Source: Candidatus Bathyarchaeota archaeon (GTDB taxonomy: Archaea; Thermoproteota; Bathyarchaeia; TCS64). Taken from it: a stretch of DNA of 7,445 bases. The DNA is taken from assembly GCA_014730055.1 (NCBI GenBank), contig WJIV01000128.1, forward strand, positions 1 through 7,445. Direction: 5' to 3'. Made by a program: the position numbers and the translations under genes. The notes under the pieces were generated by a model. It was not told where the DNA came from. It made no database searches and worked only from the letters and a program-made list of their open reading frames with translations. This document shows, in pieces, positions 1 through 6,354 of this stretch. Each line of letters opens with the position of its first letter. Within the stretch, counting starts at the first letter, position 1.

Positions 1-116
1 TGATAGAACTACTCAATGCAGTAAGTTGAGAATATTACGTCCAATCTACAACTTTGGAATTATCAGAAGATGTTATCTGCCCATATGCATATCATAGAGA
101 AACAAACACGGTTGAG

Positions 117-1043
117 ATGATGACCAAAGTAAAATTAAACGTAGATATAGCAGGCTTTAAGATGGAGAACCCTTGCATGAATGCAGCCGGGGTGCTTGGT
201 ATGACTCCCTCTATCCTTAAACGCGTCTATGAATCTGGAGCTGGAGCAGTCATAACAAAAAGCATAGGCCCTGAACCGAGAGAGGGTCACCCTAATCCGA
301 CTCTCGTTCCCTACGAGTATGGAGCGTTGAACGCTATGGGTCTGCCTAATCCTGGAGCTGAGTACTTCTCAGATGAGATTCGTCAACTGAAGGAAATGGG
401 TGTACCCGTAGTCGCAAGCTTCTTTGGTGGCTCAGTCGAGGAGTTCGTGGATGTAGCAATTATATTATCAGATGCGGGATCTGATGCTCTCGAGCTTAAC
501 GGAAGTTGTCCTAACGTTGCGGAGGAGATGGGGATGCTAGCCGCTGATGCTGAGAACGTTGAGATTGTTACAGCAGCAGTGAAAGACGAGACTGATATCC
601 CATTATTTGTCAAACTAAGTCCCAATGTAACAGATATAACAAGCATTGCCGAGGCTGCCGAGAGGGGAGGCGCAGATGCGATAACAGCAGTCAACACCCT
701 AAAAGGAATGGCCATTGACATTGACTTCAGGAGGCCGATTCTGACTAACATCACAGGCGGGCTCTCAGGGCAGGCTGTGAAACCTGTAGCGCTAAGGTGT
801 GTATGGGAGATCAGTGAGGCAGTAAACATACCGGTTATCGGCTGCGGTGGGATAAACTCATGGAGAGACGCAATAGAATATCTTCTTGCTGGGGCAACCG
901 CCCTGGAGCTTGGTACTGCTCTGATGAATGATGAGTTAAGTATCTACCGGAGGATATGTGAGGGAATTAGTTTATACCTTCAGAAGCATGGGTTCAATGA
1001 GTTGAAGGAGGTAGTTGGACTTGCCCATGAAGGAAAATACTAG
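117..1043 (+). CDS. pyrD: Dihydroorotate dehydrogenase, class 1B catalytic subunit
   Basis: FMN enzyme that oxidises dihydroorotate to orotate in de novo pyrimidine synthesis; cytoplasmic. From the ATG at 117 it is 308 residues, the usual class 1 length. Visible landmarks: a TKS motif with Lys48 near the FMN; the active-site NGSCPN segment with catalytic-type Cys131; FVKLSP with Lys166; NTLKG with Asn193; and the FMN phosphate-binding stretch GGLSG, GCGGI, GATALELGTA. Cysteine rather than serine as the base marks class 1. The adjoining pyrK points to class 1B, which passes electrons to NAD through PyrK. The frame is open back to a TTG at 54, but the extra 21 residues do not resemble the family, whose proteins begin close to the KVKLNVDIAGF segment. 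A second ATG at 120 is equally possible. AT-rich bases at 84-94 lie at promoter distance for a near-leaderless message. Identity is firm; the exact start is less so. Confidence 0.93.
   Translation: MMTKVKLNVDIAGFKMENPCMNAAGVLGMTPSILKRVYESGAGAVITKSIGPEPREGHPNPTLVPYEYGALNAMGLPNPGAEYFSDEIRQLKEMGVPVVASFFGGSVEEFVDVAIILSDAGSDALELNGSCPNVAEEMGMLAADAENVEIVTAAVKDETDIPLFVKLSPNVTDITSIAEAAERGGADAITAVNTLKGMAIDIDFRRPILTNITGGLSGQAVKPVALRCVWEISEAVNIPVIGCGGINSWRDAIEYLLAGATALELGTALMNDELSIYRRICEGISLYLQKHGFNELKEVVGLAHEGKY
1007..1012 (+). promoter_or_regulatory. Ribosome binding site for pyrK inside pyrD
   Basis: GGAGGT matches the archaeal 16S rRNA 3' end and lies inside the last codons of pyrD. It is 8 bases before the in-frame TTG at 1021 and 14 before the ATG at 1027, so it slightly favours the TTG as the true start. 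Confidence 0.6.
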
Positions 1044-1833
1044 AAACGTCGAGATAGCACGTGTAGACTACGAGTGTAAGGATATTTGGAGCCTACTTTT
1101 CCAAGACGATGAAATAAGGAAAGCAAAACCAGGACAGTACATAATGGTATGGATGCCCGGAATTGATGAGATCCCCATGTCAATTAGCGCTAAGGATGTA
1201 AATGGGCTTAGCCGGATCACAGTCCGGGTAATTGGACATGCTACGAACTCACTTACATCAATGAAGGAGGGCGAGAGAATAGGAGTAAGGGGGCCTTTTG
1301 GCAATAGCTATGGCCGTGATTCAAGAAACCCCCTTGTTGTGGCGGGGGGCTCAGGGATGGCGAGTTTAATGCCACTATTAGAGGATTTTCTTGTAAATAA
1401 CGTAAAGCCTACCGTGGTGCTTGGTGCACGTAGCGCAGATCAACTACTTTTCGTAAACCAGTTGGAGCAGCTTCTAGGGGAGGACCTATTGATCACTACT
1501 GATGATGGAAGCAGAGGGTTTACTGGCTACGCTTCTGGTTACGCCGCCAAGTTGATGGAGACAAGGAAGTTTGATATGGTATACACATGTGGTCCGGAGA
1601 TCATGATGTCAAAGGTCTTCTATGCAGCTGAGGAGAACGGTCTACCTCTTCAGGCTAGCCTCGAGAGGTATATAAAGTGCGCAGTTGGGCTATGTGGAGC
1701 CTGCGTCATAGGTCCCTATAGGGTCTGCAAAGATGGACCTATATTCAATTCATCTATGCTACGAGAGACGAGAGAGGAGTTTGGTGTCAGCAAGATGGAT
1801 CCAAGTGGCCGTAGAATCCGTGTGGACCATTAA
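1027..1833 (+). CDS. pyrK: Dihydroorotate dehydrogenase electron transfer subunit
   Basis: FAD and [2Fe-2S] subunit that takes electrons from PyrD and reduces NAD+; partner of the upstream gene, which it overlaps by 17 bases. Numbered from ATG 1027 (268 residues): ferredoxin-reductase-like FAD barrel with IPMSIS near 49-54 and RGPFGNSY near 88-95; nucleotide-binding domain with VVAGGSGMASLMPLL near 104-118; YTCGPEIMM near 186-194. The C-terminal iron-sulfur motif has Cys218, Cys223, Cys226 and Cys234 (C-x4-C-x2-C-x7-C) and is followed by KDGPIF, typical of PyrK. The four cysteines are all present, so the cluster should form. The start is uncertain: a GGAGGT site at 1007-1012 is ideally spaced (8 bases) for an in-frame TTG at 1021 and 14 bases from ATG 1027. 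Overlap with pyrD suggests coupled translation and balanced subunit amounts. Confidence 0.93.
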   Translation: MKENTRNVEIARVDYECKDIWSLLFQDDEIRKAKPGQYIMVWMPGIDEIPMSISAKDVNGLSRITVRVIGHATNSLTSMKEGERIGVRGPFGNSYGRDSRNPLVVAGGSGMASLMPLLEDFLVNNVKPTVVLGARSADQLLFVNQLEQLLGEDLLITTDDGSRGFTGYASGYAAKLMETRKFDMVYTCGPEIMMSKVFYAAEENGLPLQASLERYIKCAVGLCGACVIGPYRVCKDGPIFNSSMLRETREEFGVSKMDPSGRRIRVDH

Positions 1834-1864
1834 CCACATAAGTCAATTAACCCCTTCTTTCTTC

Positions 1865-2215
1865 ATGCCTGTCAGAGGGATACGTCGAAGGTACATCGCC
1901 ATTCTTGTCCGCTCAGATAAGGATATTGATGGTAGAAGCTTATTTGACTCAATAGAGAGAAAAATACATTTCTTATATGGGGTTGCAGGCTCATCTAGAA
2001 TAAACTTTAAGCCCATTGATTTTAATGATAACATAGCTATAATCAGGTGTAACCACGTCAGCCTCCCCTTGATGAGGACAGTTATCGCCCACATTCAGGA
2101 AATTGATGAAAGGCCTGTGATGTTACAGGTCCTGAGGGTCTCGGGTACAATAAGGACACTCAGGAAAAAAGTAGCCTTTGATATAACAAGTAGTCAAGAG
2201 GACAGTATACCCTAA
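1865..2215 (+). CDS. rnp2: RNase P protein component 2 (Pop5 family)
   Basis: Protein subunit of archaeal RNase P, which removes 5' leaders from pre-tRNA; in known archaea Pop5 pairs with Rpp30 and activates the catalytic RNA. From ATG 1865 it has 116 residues, close to the roughly 110-130 usual for archaeal Pop5. Family landmarks are the basic N-terminal RRRYIAILV segment (8-15), the central strand and helix IIRCNHVSLPLMRTVIAHI (about 59-77) and the C-terminal LRVSGTIRTLRKK (90-102). It starts 31 bases after pyrK with no clear ribosome binding site; an in-frame GTG at 1820, overlapping pyrK, is a possible alternative start. Its Rpp30 partner gene is not in the window. Placement behind pyrDK looks like simple operon sharing rather than a pathway link. 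The short Ser/Asp/Glu-rich C-terminal tail is likely disordered. Confidence 0.88.
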   Translation: MPVRGIRRRYIAILVRSDKDIDGRSLFDSIERKIHFLYGVAGSSRINFKPIDFNDNIAIIRCNHVSLPLMRTVIAHIQEIDERPVMLQVLRVSGTIRTLRKKVAFDITSSQEDSIP

Positions 2216-2229
2216 GTATTACTAGGGTA
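2208..2229 (+). repeat. Inverted repeat overlapping the rnp2 stop codon
   Basis: A perfect 7-base inverted repeat, TACCCTA (2208-2214) and TAGGGTA (2223-2229), is separated by 8 bases and contains the rnp2 stop codon (2213-2215). No T run follows, so it is not a standard terminator. It ends 9 bases before the ribosome binding site of the next gene, where an RNA hairpin could act in attenuation, processing or spacing of translation. Confidence 0.55.
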
Positions 2230-2238
2230 CTCTCTCAT

Positions 2239-2244
2239 GGTGAT
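2239..2244 (+). promoter_or_regulatory. Ribosome binding site of the ThDP enzyme gene
   Basis: GGTGAT, the core archaeal Shine-Dalgarno sequence, sits 5 bases before the ATG at 2250 and fixes that start. It suggests translation from a polycistronic or leadered message rather than a leaderless one. Confidence 0.75.
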
Positions 2245-2249
2245 AAATT

Positions 2250-3974
2250 ATGCCAGAGTTAATGGTTCAGGATGCCGCTCACGGATATGTTGAGATGCTT
2301 CACAGGCTAGGGGTGGATTATGTATTCGGGTCACCAGGATCTGAGTTTGTGCCACTATGGGAGCATCTTGCGAGGTACAACTCAGAGGACAAGAAGCCTT
2401 CATACATTAATCTTAGACACGAGGGAACCGCTTTATCTATGGCTAAAGGCTACTACATGGCAACAGGGAAAGCTCAGACAGTTATAACCCACGTAATTAC
2501 AGGACTCCTGCATGGAGCTATGGAACTAAAGGCTGCCTACACGGACCAGATACCCCTTCTATTAATTGTGGGCCAGAACAGAACTCATGATGAAGAAGTG
2601 TATGGTGGCTCTCCTGGTCCCCACTACCTGAGCTTTACAGAGGTAGGTGGACAGGAAAGGCTTGTTAATCACTACATTAAATGGGGAGATAGCCCAGAGA
2701 CTAACGCCAATATACTTGGCATAATTCAGAGAGCATACACAATATCTCTAACCGATGTTAAAGGCCCAGTATTGCTAAATATTTCTCGAGAGCTTTTATT
2801 CGAGAAAACTACAGGCATGAAACTACCCGTAGGTTTCAGTCAACCGGAGCCAGTTGCATGTGATAATTCTACGATCTTTGAGCTCAAGGATCTTCTCATA
2901 AAGTCAAAGAACCCGATAATATATACTAGGTACCTTGGAAGAAACGAGAGAGCATTTGATCAGCTAGTAAGGCTTGCAGATCTAGTTGGTATCCCGGTAT
3001 TTGAGACGCCGGGATATGCTAACTTTCCAACCAATAATCCTCTACATATGGGTATTGATATAGATCCCTATGTTAAGGAATCAGATTTGATACTGGTAAT
3101 TGACAGTAGTAGTTGGCCCCCTTGGTATCCTCCAGGCAATATTAGAGATAAAACACATGCTAGAATAGTTTTTATCGACCCTGATCCCATCCAGATGAAG
3201 TACCCCGTTTACGGGTATCCCTCTGATTTAACAATACAAGCAGATTCATGTAAAGTCCTTACTAGGTTAAACGAACTTTTAGAAAAATCAGATATCGACA
3301 CTGAGGGTATAAGCATAAGAAAAACTCTCTGGGCTGGGGAACATAACAGAATCCGAGAAAAGAATATGTTGGAAGCTACAGCTGCAAAGAATAAAACCCC
3401 CATTGACCCCAAATGGCTTTGTTACTGCATAAACCAAGTCATAGACGAGGACACCATTATAATAAACGAGACCATTACCCACGGGAGAATCATCCATAAA
3501 ATTATTGAATCCAACAGGACGAGACCCGGAACCCGTTACGAATCAACGGGACCGGTTGCGCACACAGGACTAGGACAAGGACTAGGCATTGCCCTTGGTG
3601 TCAAGCTTGCAAAACCTGAGAGAAAGGTGATCACTTTAGTTGGAGATGGGACCTTTAATTATAACCCTGTTCCCGCTGCATTTGGGGCAGCACAAGAATA
3701 CAATTTACCAATAATGACTGTAATATTTAACAATCAATGTTACGCGGCCATGCGAGGTCATCAAAGATACTATCCTGATGGATACTCTGTGAGACACAGT
3801 CAGTACTACGGGGTAGCCTGTCCATCACCAGAATACTCCAGACTAATTGAGGCATACAATGGGTATGGTGAAACTGTTTCAGAGCCATCAGAGTTGAAAT
3901 CCGCCTTAAAAAGAGCCTTAGATGCATTGGAGGAAGGAAGATCCAGCTTACTTGACGTGAAACTGTCACAGTAA
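2250..3974 (+). CDS. Thiamine-diphosphate-dependent enzyme, IlvB / benzoylformate decarboxylase-like
   Basis: Member of the pyruvate oxidase/acetolactate synthase superfamily (574 residues), which cleaves or joins 2-oxo acids using thiamine diphosphate. N-terminal PYR domain: FGSPGSE (26-32) and LRHEGTALSMAKGYYMATG (55-73), with Glu58 as the conserved activator of the cofactor. A central domain covers roughly 200-350. The C-terminal PP domain has GDG at 465-467 and NN at 494-495, the Mg-diphosphate binding motif. The FNYNPVPAAFGAAQEYNLP segment recalls the benzoylformate decarboxylase branch. By eye, Ser31 and His81 align with Ser26 and His70 of Pseudomonas benzoylformate decarboxylase, but a counterpart of its His281 is not seen; that region reads SSSWPPWYPPG. 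No small regulatory subunit (ilvN) follows, so it is probably not the biosynthetic acetolactate synthase. The substrate is unknown. It lies 34 bases after rnp2 and is the last gene before a terminator. Confidence 0.85.
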   Translation: MPELMVQDAAHGYVEMLHRLGVDYVFGSPGSEFVPLWEHLARYNSEDKKPSYINLRHEGTALSMAKGYYMATGKAQTVITHVITGLLHGAMELKAAYTDQIPLLLIVGQNRTHDEEVYGGSPGPHYLSFTEVGGQERLVNHYIKWGDSPETNANILGIIQRAYTISLTDVKGPVLLNISRELLFEKTTGMKLPVGFSQPEPVACDNSTIFELKDLLIKSKNPIIYTRYLGRNERAFDQLVRLADLVGIPVFETPGYANFPTNNPLHMGIDIDPYVKESDLILVIDSSSWPPWYPPGNIRDKTHARIVFIDPDPIQMKYPVYGYPSDLTIQADSCKVLTRLNELLEKSDIDTEGISIRKTLWAGEHNRIREKNMLEATAAKNKTPIDPKWLCYCINQVIDEDTIIINETITHGRIIHKIIESNRTRPGTRYESTGPVAHTGLGQGLGIALGVKLAKPERKVITLVGDGTFNYNPVPAAFGAAQEYNLPIMTVIFNNQCYAAMRGHQRYYPDGYSVRHSQYYGVACPSPEYSRLIEAYNGYGETVSEPSELKSALKRALDALEEGRSSLLDVKLSQ

Positions 3975-3985
3975 CACGCTTTTTT
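3956..3985 (+). terminator. Hairpin plus T6 at the end of the ThDP enzyme gene
   Basis: An interrupted inverted repeat spans the stop codon (3972-3974). The inner arms ACTGT (3962-3966) and ACAGT (3968-3972) and outer arms CGTG (3956-3959) and CACG (3975-3978) are joined by AA/AA internal mismatches. A run of six T follows at 3980-3985. In RNA the inner stem would close as 4 base pairs with a 3-base loop. Archaeal termination mainly needs the T run, so this is a good candidate end for the plus-strand operon. Confidence 0.6.
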
Positions 3986-4065
3986 AAATGGTTATATATT
4001 CAACAGACATCTATAGGTAATCCTTAGAAGAGCTGAATATAATGCTATTAATTTTTAAATGAGGA

Positions 4066-4144
4066 TGGTGCTCCCGCCGGGATTTGAACCCGGGATCTCA
4101 GGCTCGAGAGGCCCGAATCCTTGGCCGAACTAGACGACAGGAGC
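4066..4144 (-). tRNA. tRNA-Glu (anticodon CTC)
   Basis: Read on the minus strand, all arms fold. The acceptor is GCTCCTG with CGGGAGC (one T-G pair); the D stem is GTCT with GGAT and its loop carries GG; the anticodon stem is CGGGC with GCCTG; the loop CTCTCGA places CTC at 34-36; the variable region is 5 bases; and the T arm is CCGGG, TTCAAAT, CCCGG. The discriminator is A and the CCA end is encoded (4066-4068). CTC reads the glutamate codon GAG. No intron is present. It is convergent with the ThDP enzyme gene and lies downstream of the DUF4438 gene on the same strand. No clear oligo-T terminator follows it. Confidence 0.97.
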
Positions 4145-4163
4145 ACGGTGCATACAAAACAAT

Positions 4164-4188
4164 TAGCCTAAATAAAAATATTAGGCTA
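4164..4188 (-). promoter_or_regulatory. Inverted repeat: DUF4438 gene end and likely tRNA-Glu promoter
   Basis: TAGCCTAA (4164-4171) and TTAGGCTA (4181-4188) form a perfect 8-base inverted repeat around a 9-base AT-only centre. The right arm contains the DUF4438 stop codon (4186-4188 on the minus strand). The centre reads as a T-rich tract on the minus strand, about 30 bases upstream of the tRNA 5' end, the distance expected for a TATA box. The element may therefore end one transcript and start the next. Promoter function is inferred from sequence and spacing only. Confidence 0.5.
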
Positions 4189-5076
4189 TAAGTCATCGCG
4201 CAGTCCAAGTATCTTGGCTATGTTGGCATCTGGGTCAATTACGGGTTCTATCGCTCCTTTCTTTGATGTAAAGAGCGTAGTTACCCCTGGACCGTGACCA
4301 GCTACAACGCAGTTACTGTGGGTCACTATTCCAACACTCATGGCTCCCTTCCTGTAAATCCTACCATAACTGTGATCAGCGTCCTCTATGGCGACTAGGT
4401 CTCCAAAACATAAGTCGTCAAGACCATACTCATCGCAGGTTACCTCACAGAACATTGTTATGTCATAGTCACCCGATGCTACGTGGCTTCTTCCAAGACC
4501 TGAGCCCATTATACTCGCGGGTATAGTGTGGGTCACTGGTAGATGGATCTTTCCATTCTTTATTTTCGGATCATAAGCCTCAAGGAAATAAGGGCTTGTA
4601 TTGAATACCATGACTTCAGGTAGGTCCAATAGCTTCAGCCCGACCCCGTAAGCCCTCACCATTACCTTGTCCTCGATTATAAGTTTCTCCATGGTCTCTG
4701 GCTGGAAATCCACCATGACATGCTCAATTCCACCATGTTTTCCAACGACGACTCCCTTCTCCCCCTTTGCGTCACCTTTTACTACTTTAGCCTCGTTGCC
4801 TATACAGCTGAGTACGTTCAGGGCTCTGCTCTGTCCAGTGGGGAACCTCCGGTCACTAACCCTGTTTTCTATACTTACACCTGGTTCAACGTGGTCAGCC
4901 ATCCACCCGGCAGCTGGATCTCCAACCCTGATATTGTAGGTAATCCCTCCTACACCTGGGAGTATAACGGGCTCTCCATCTGCGGTGACCTTGTAAACAG
5001 CATCTCCTATTACGGGGCTTACTACCTCGCCTATGACTGAGATTTTCACAATCTTGTCTTTGTTCGTTCTGATCAA
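4186..5076 (-). CDS. DUF4438 domain protein, function unknown
   Basis: A 296-residue protein I recognise as the DUF4438 family, found in archaea and in thermophilic bacteria such as Thermotoga, for which structures but no established function are known. Conserved-looking stretches are MIRTNKDKIVKISV at the start, VGDPAAGWMADHVEPG (51-66), GQSRALNVLSCIGNEA (81-96), GKHGGIEH (112-119), ADHSYGRIYRKGA (223-235) and GHGPGVTTLFTSKKG (250-264). Many glycines and acidic residues suggest a compact, largely beta fold. There is no signal peptide or membrane segment, so it is likely cytoplasmic. The start is a TTG at 5076; no in-frame ATG lies near, and the family-like MIRTNKDK opening supports it. It follows the reductase gene by 48 bases, within which a TTTTTAAC-type AT tract (5108-5117) could be its own promoter. 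Confidence 0.8.
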   Translation of the reverse strand: MIRTNKDKIVKISVIGEVVSPVIGDAVYKVTADGEPVILPGVGGITYNIRVGDPAAGWMADHVEPGVSIENRVSDRRFPTGQSRALNVLSCIGNEAKVVKGDAKGEKGVVVGKHGGIEHVMVDFQPETMEKLIIEDKVMVRAYGVGLKLLDLPEVMVFNTSPYFLEAYDPKIKNGKIHLPVTHTIPASIMGSGLGRSHVASGDYDITMFCEVTCDEYGLDDLCFGDLVAIEDADHSYGRIYRKGAMSVGIVTHSNCVVAGHGPGVTTLFTSKKGAIEPVIDPDANIAKILGLRDDL

Positions 5077-5107
5077 ATCAATCAGGCAATAATAGGTGGG
5101 TTTGTTG

Positions 5108-5117
5108 TTAAAAATAT
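5108..5117 (-). promoter_or_regulatory. Possible TATA box of the DUF4438 gene, or T5 terminator of the reductase gene
   Basis: On the minus strand this reads ATATTTTTAA. It is centred about 36 bases before the TTG start at 5076, which would give a leader near 10 bases. The same five T lie 11 bases after the reductase stop codon, so the tract could also help end that transcript. The sequence does not separate the two roles. Confidence 0.35.
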
Positions 5118-5124
5118 CTGGTCT

Positions 5125-6315
5125 TTACCTAAGGTATGCTCGTATAAGCCGGATAATCTTCCTGGGACTTCTTCGAACGAGACCTGTTATGGTACCAGCG
5201 ACATTTTCGCCATTGGCTAAAGATAGAACGTCTTCGTTTGTGATTACTTGGGCTAGAGTATTCAGGTCCTCATCACTAAACTTGTCTAGCATATCTAGGA
5301 CCCTGCGACTCTCTCTTATTCGCTTACCCCAGTACTCATCGAACTCTACCCTATAAGAATAAAGCCTCTCTGCAGAGACATCTCCTTCCTTTACAGCTTC
5401 CGCGGCAACCCTTCCAGCCATCTTACCGGCCTCAATGCCACTGTGTATACCCGCCCCGGTCATTGGGATAAGCTGACCAGCGGAATCTCCAGCCAGCATA
5501 AGCCCGTCATCAACTATTTTATCTAATGTACCACAGACAGGGCAAATTCCCCCGTTCTTCTTCAGGATCTTACCCTCCCTGAAACGAGGATCACCATCGA
5601 TGAAATCATCCAGATAATCTATCGCAGGCTTATCATGGATTCTTCTGACTCCTAGTCCAATATTCACTACGTCCTCGGACTTTGGAAATACCCACGCATA
5701 TCCGCCTGGAGCATACTTACGACCCATCCAAAACTCGTTAATTGAGGGGTCTTCAAGGTCAAGGCCTCCAAGCTGATACTGAGCACAGCTAACGTAATCA
5801 TCAAAGTATCTCTTGAGGCCTGCGCTACGCCTCACTACTGACCAGTGACCGTCCGCACCAATTACAACCTTTCCTCTGAATTCATACAGCTCTCCGTCGC
5901 TCTCTGCATTGACACCAACAACATTTTCATTCTCTCTGACTATCCCCTTACACAATGTATTTGTGAAAAGCTCAGCTCCAGCTTCAACAGCGTTATCTGC
6001 TAAAGACTTGTCAAAAATCTCCCTGTCGAGAACATAACCTGTCCACTCATCACTGGTCAAGTCAACGGTCTCACCACTTGGCGCATAAACTCTAGCACAG
6101 GTGATCTGCTGTCTGACTATATCAGGAGTTGGCTCAAGACCTCCATCCCTTATCCCGCCTATACTCAATCCCTCAGCACAGTAAACCGGTTTACCGGGAA
6201 CTTGATGCTCTTCAATGAAGGCAACTTCCACTCCTCCCTCAGCAGCTGCCCTAGCGGCCATACTGCCCGCTGGCCCCGCACCAACAACGATAACATCATA
6301 GTGATAAGTATTCAT
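5125..6315 (-). CDS. Geranylgeranyl reductase family flavoprotein (digeranylgeranylglycerophospholipid reductase-like)
   Basis: FAD enzyme expected to saturate the isoprenoid chains of archaeal ether lipids at the membrane. From ATG 6315 it has 396 residues, normal for the family. Landmarks: dinucleotide-binding VVGAGPAGS (10-18) with acidic Glu35 ending the second strand; PVYCAEG with Cys46, matching the conserved active-site cysteine; GADGHWSVVRR (153-163); the family motif YxWxFPx8GxG as YAWVFPKSEDVVNIGLG (206-222); and the second FAD segment LMLAGDSAGQLIPMTGAG (272-289). The C-terminus ends in a basic segment, RRSPRKIIRLIRAYLR, which may contact membranes. A CPVC dithiol at 258-261 is unusual to my eye. 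A TTG at 6345 could extend the protein, but the ten extra residues are not family-like. Bases 6342-6352 read as an AT-rich TATA-like tract on the minus strand, suited to a near-leaderless message. Which lipid it reduces is inferred from the family. Confidence 0.9.
   Translation of the reverse strand: MNTYHYDVIVVGAGPAGSMAARAAAEGGVEVAFIEEHQVPGKPVYCAEGLSIGGIRDGGLEPTPDIVRQQITCARVYAPSGETVDLTSDEWTGYVLDREIFDKSLADNAVEAGAELFTNTLCKGIVRENENVVGVNAESDGELYEFRGKVVIGADGHWSVVRRSAGLKRYFDDYVSCAQYQLGGLDLEDPSINEFWMGRKYAPGGYAWVFPKSEDVVNIGLGVRRIHDKPAIDYLDDFIDGDPRFREGKILKKNGGICPVCGTLDKIVDDGLMLAGDSAGQLIPMTGAGIHSGIEAGKMAGRVAAEAVKEGDVSAERLYSYRVEFDEYWGKRIRESRRVLDMLDKFSDEDLNTLAQVITNEDVLSLANGENVAGTITGLVRRSPRKIIRLIRAYLR
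5126..5136 (-). repeat. Short inverted repeat over the reductase stop codon
   Basis: On the minus strand TACCT and AGGTA flank a single base, and the second arm contains the first two bases of the TAA stop. As RNA it would be only a 4-base-pair stem with a 3-base loop. It resembles the elements at other gene ends here, but on its own this length is expected by chance. Confidence 0.3.
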
Positions 6316-6341
6316 CGTAAGCCACGGGAATAGGCAGGACC

Positions 6342-6352
6342 CCAATAAATAA
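6342..6352 (-). promoter_or_regulatory. Possible TATA box of the reductase gene
   Basis: The minus strand reads ATTATTTATTG, between the histone stop and the reductase start. Its centre is about 30 bases before ATG 6315, so transcription would begin just before the start codon. No good ribosome binding site precedes that ATG, consistent with a near-leaderless message. The tract could equally serve as a T-rich end signal for the histone gene. Confidence 0.4.
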
Positions 6353-6354
6353 TC

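Noticed and set aside
1..29. Possible C-terminus of an upstream gene (frame 3, ending in IELLNAVS)
   Set aside because: Eight codons before a stop cannot be told from chance, and no sequence lies to the left to test it.
54..116. N-terminal extension of PyrD from TTG 54
   Set aside because: The extra 21 residues are unlike class 1 dihydroorotate dehydrogenases, and the ATG at 117 or 120 gives the normal length.
383..829. Open frame of 148 codons on the minus strand inside pyrD
   Set aside because: It is antisense to a fully supported gene, is rich in Ser, Thr and Ala as expected from a mirrored reading frame, and matches no family I know.
3986..4065. AT-rich spacer between the ThDP gene and tRNA-Glu with a TATA-like TTATATATT
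   Set aside because: No gene or folded RNA is recognisable on the plus strand after it, and the tRNA runs the other way; AT-rich spacers often contain such strings.
4667..5040. Two plus-strand open frames opposite the DUF4438 gene
   Set aside because: They are shadows of the minus-strand coding sequence, with no promoter or ribosome binding site and an unusual composition.
5096..5356. Plus-strand open frame opposite the reductase 3' end
   Set aside because: It is antisense to conserved reductase sequence; its Arg/Leu/Ser-rich translation looks non-coding.
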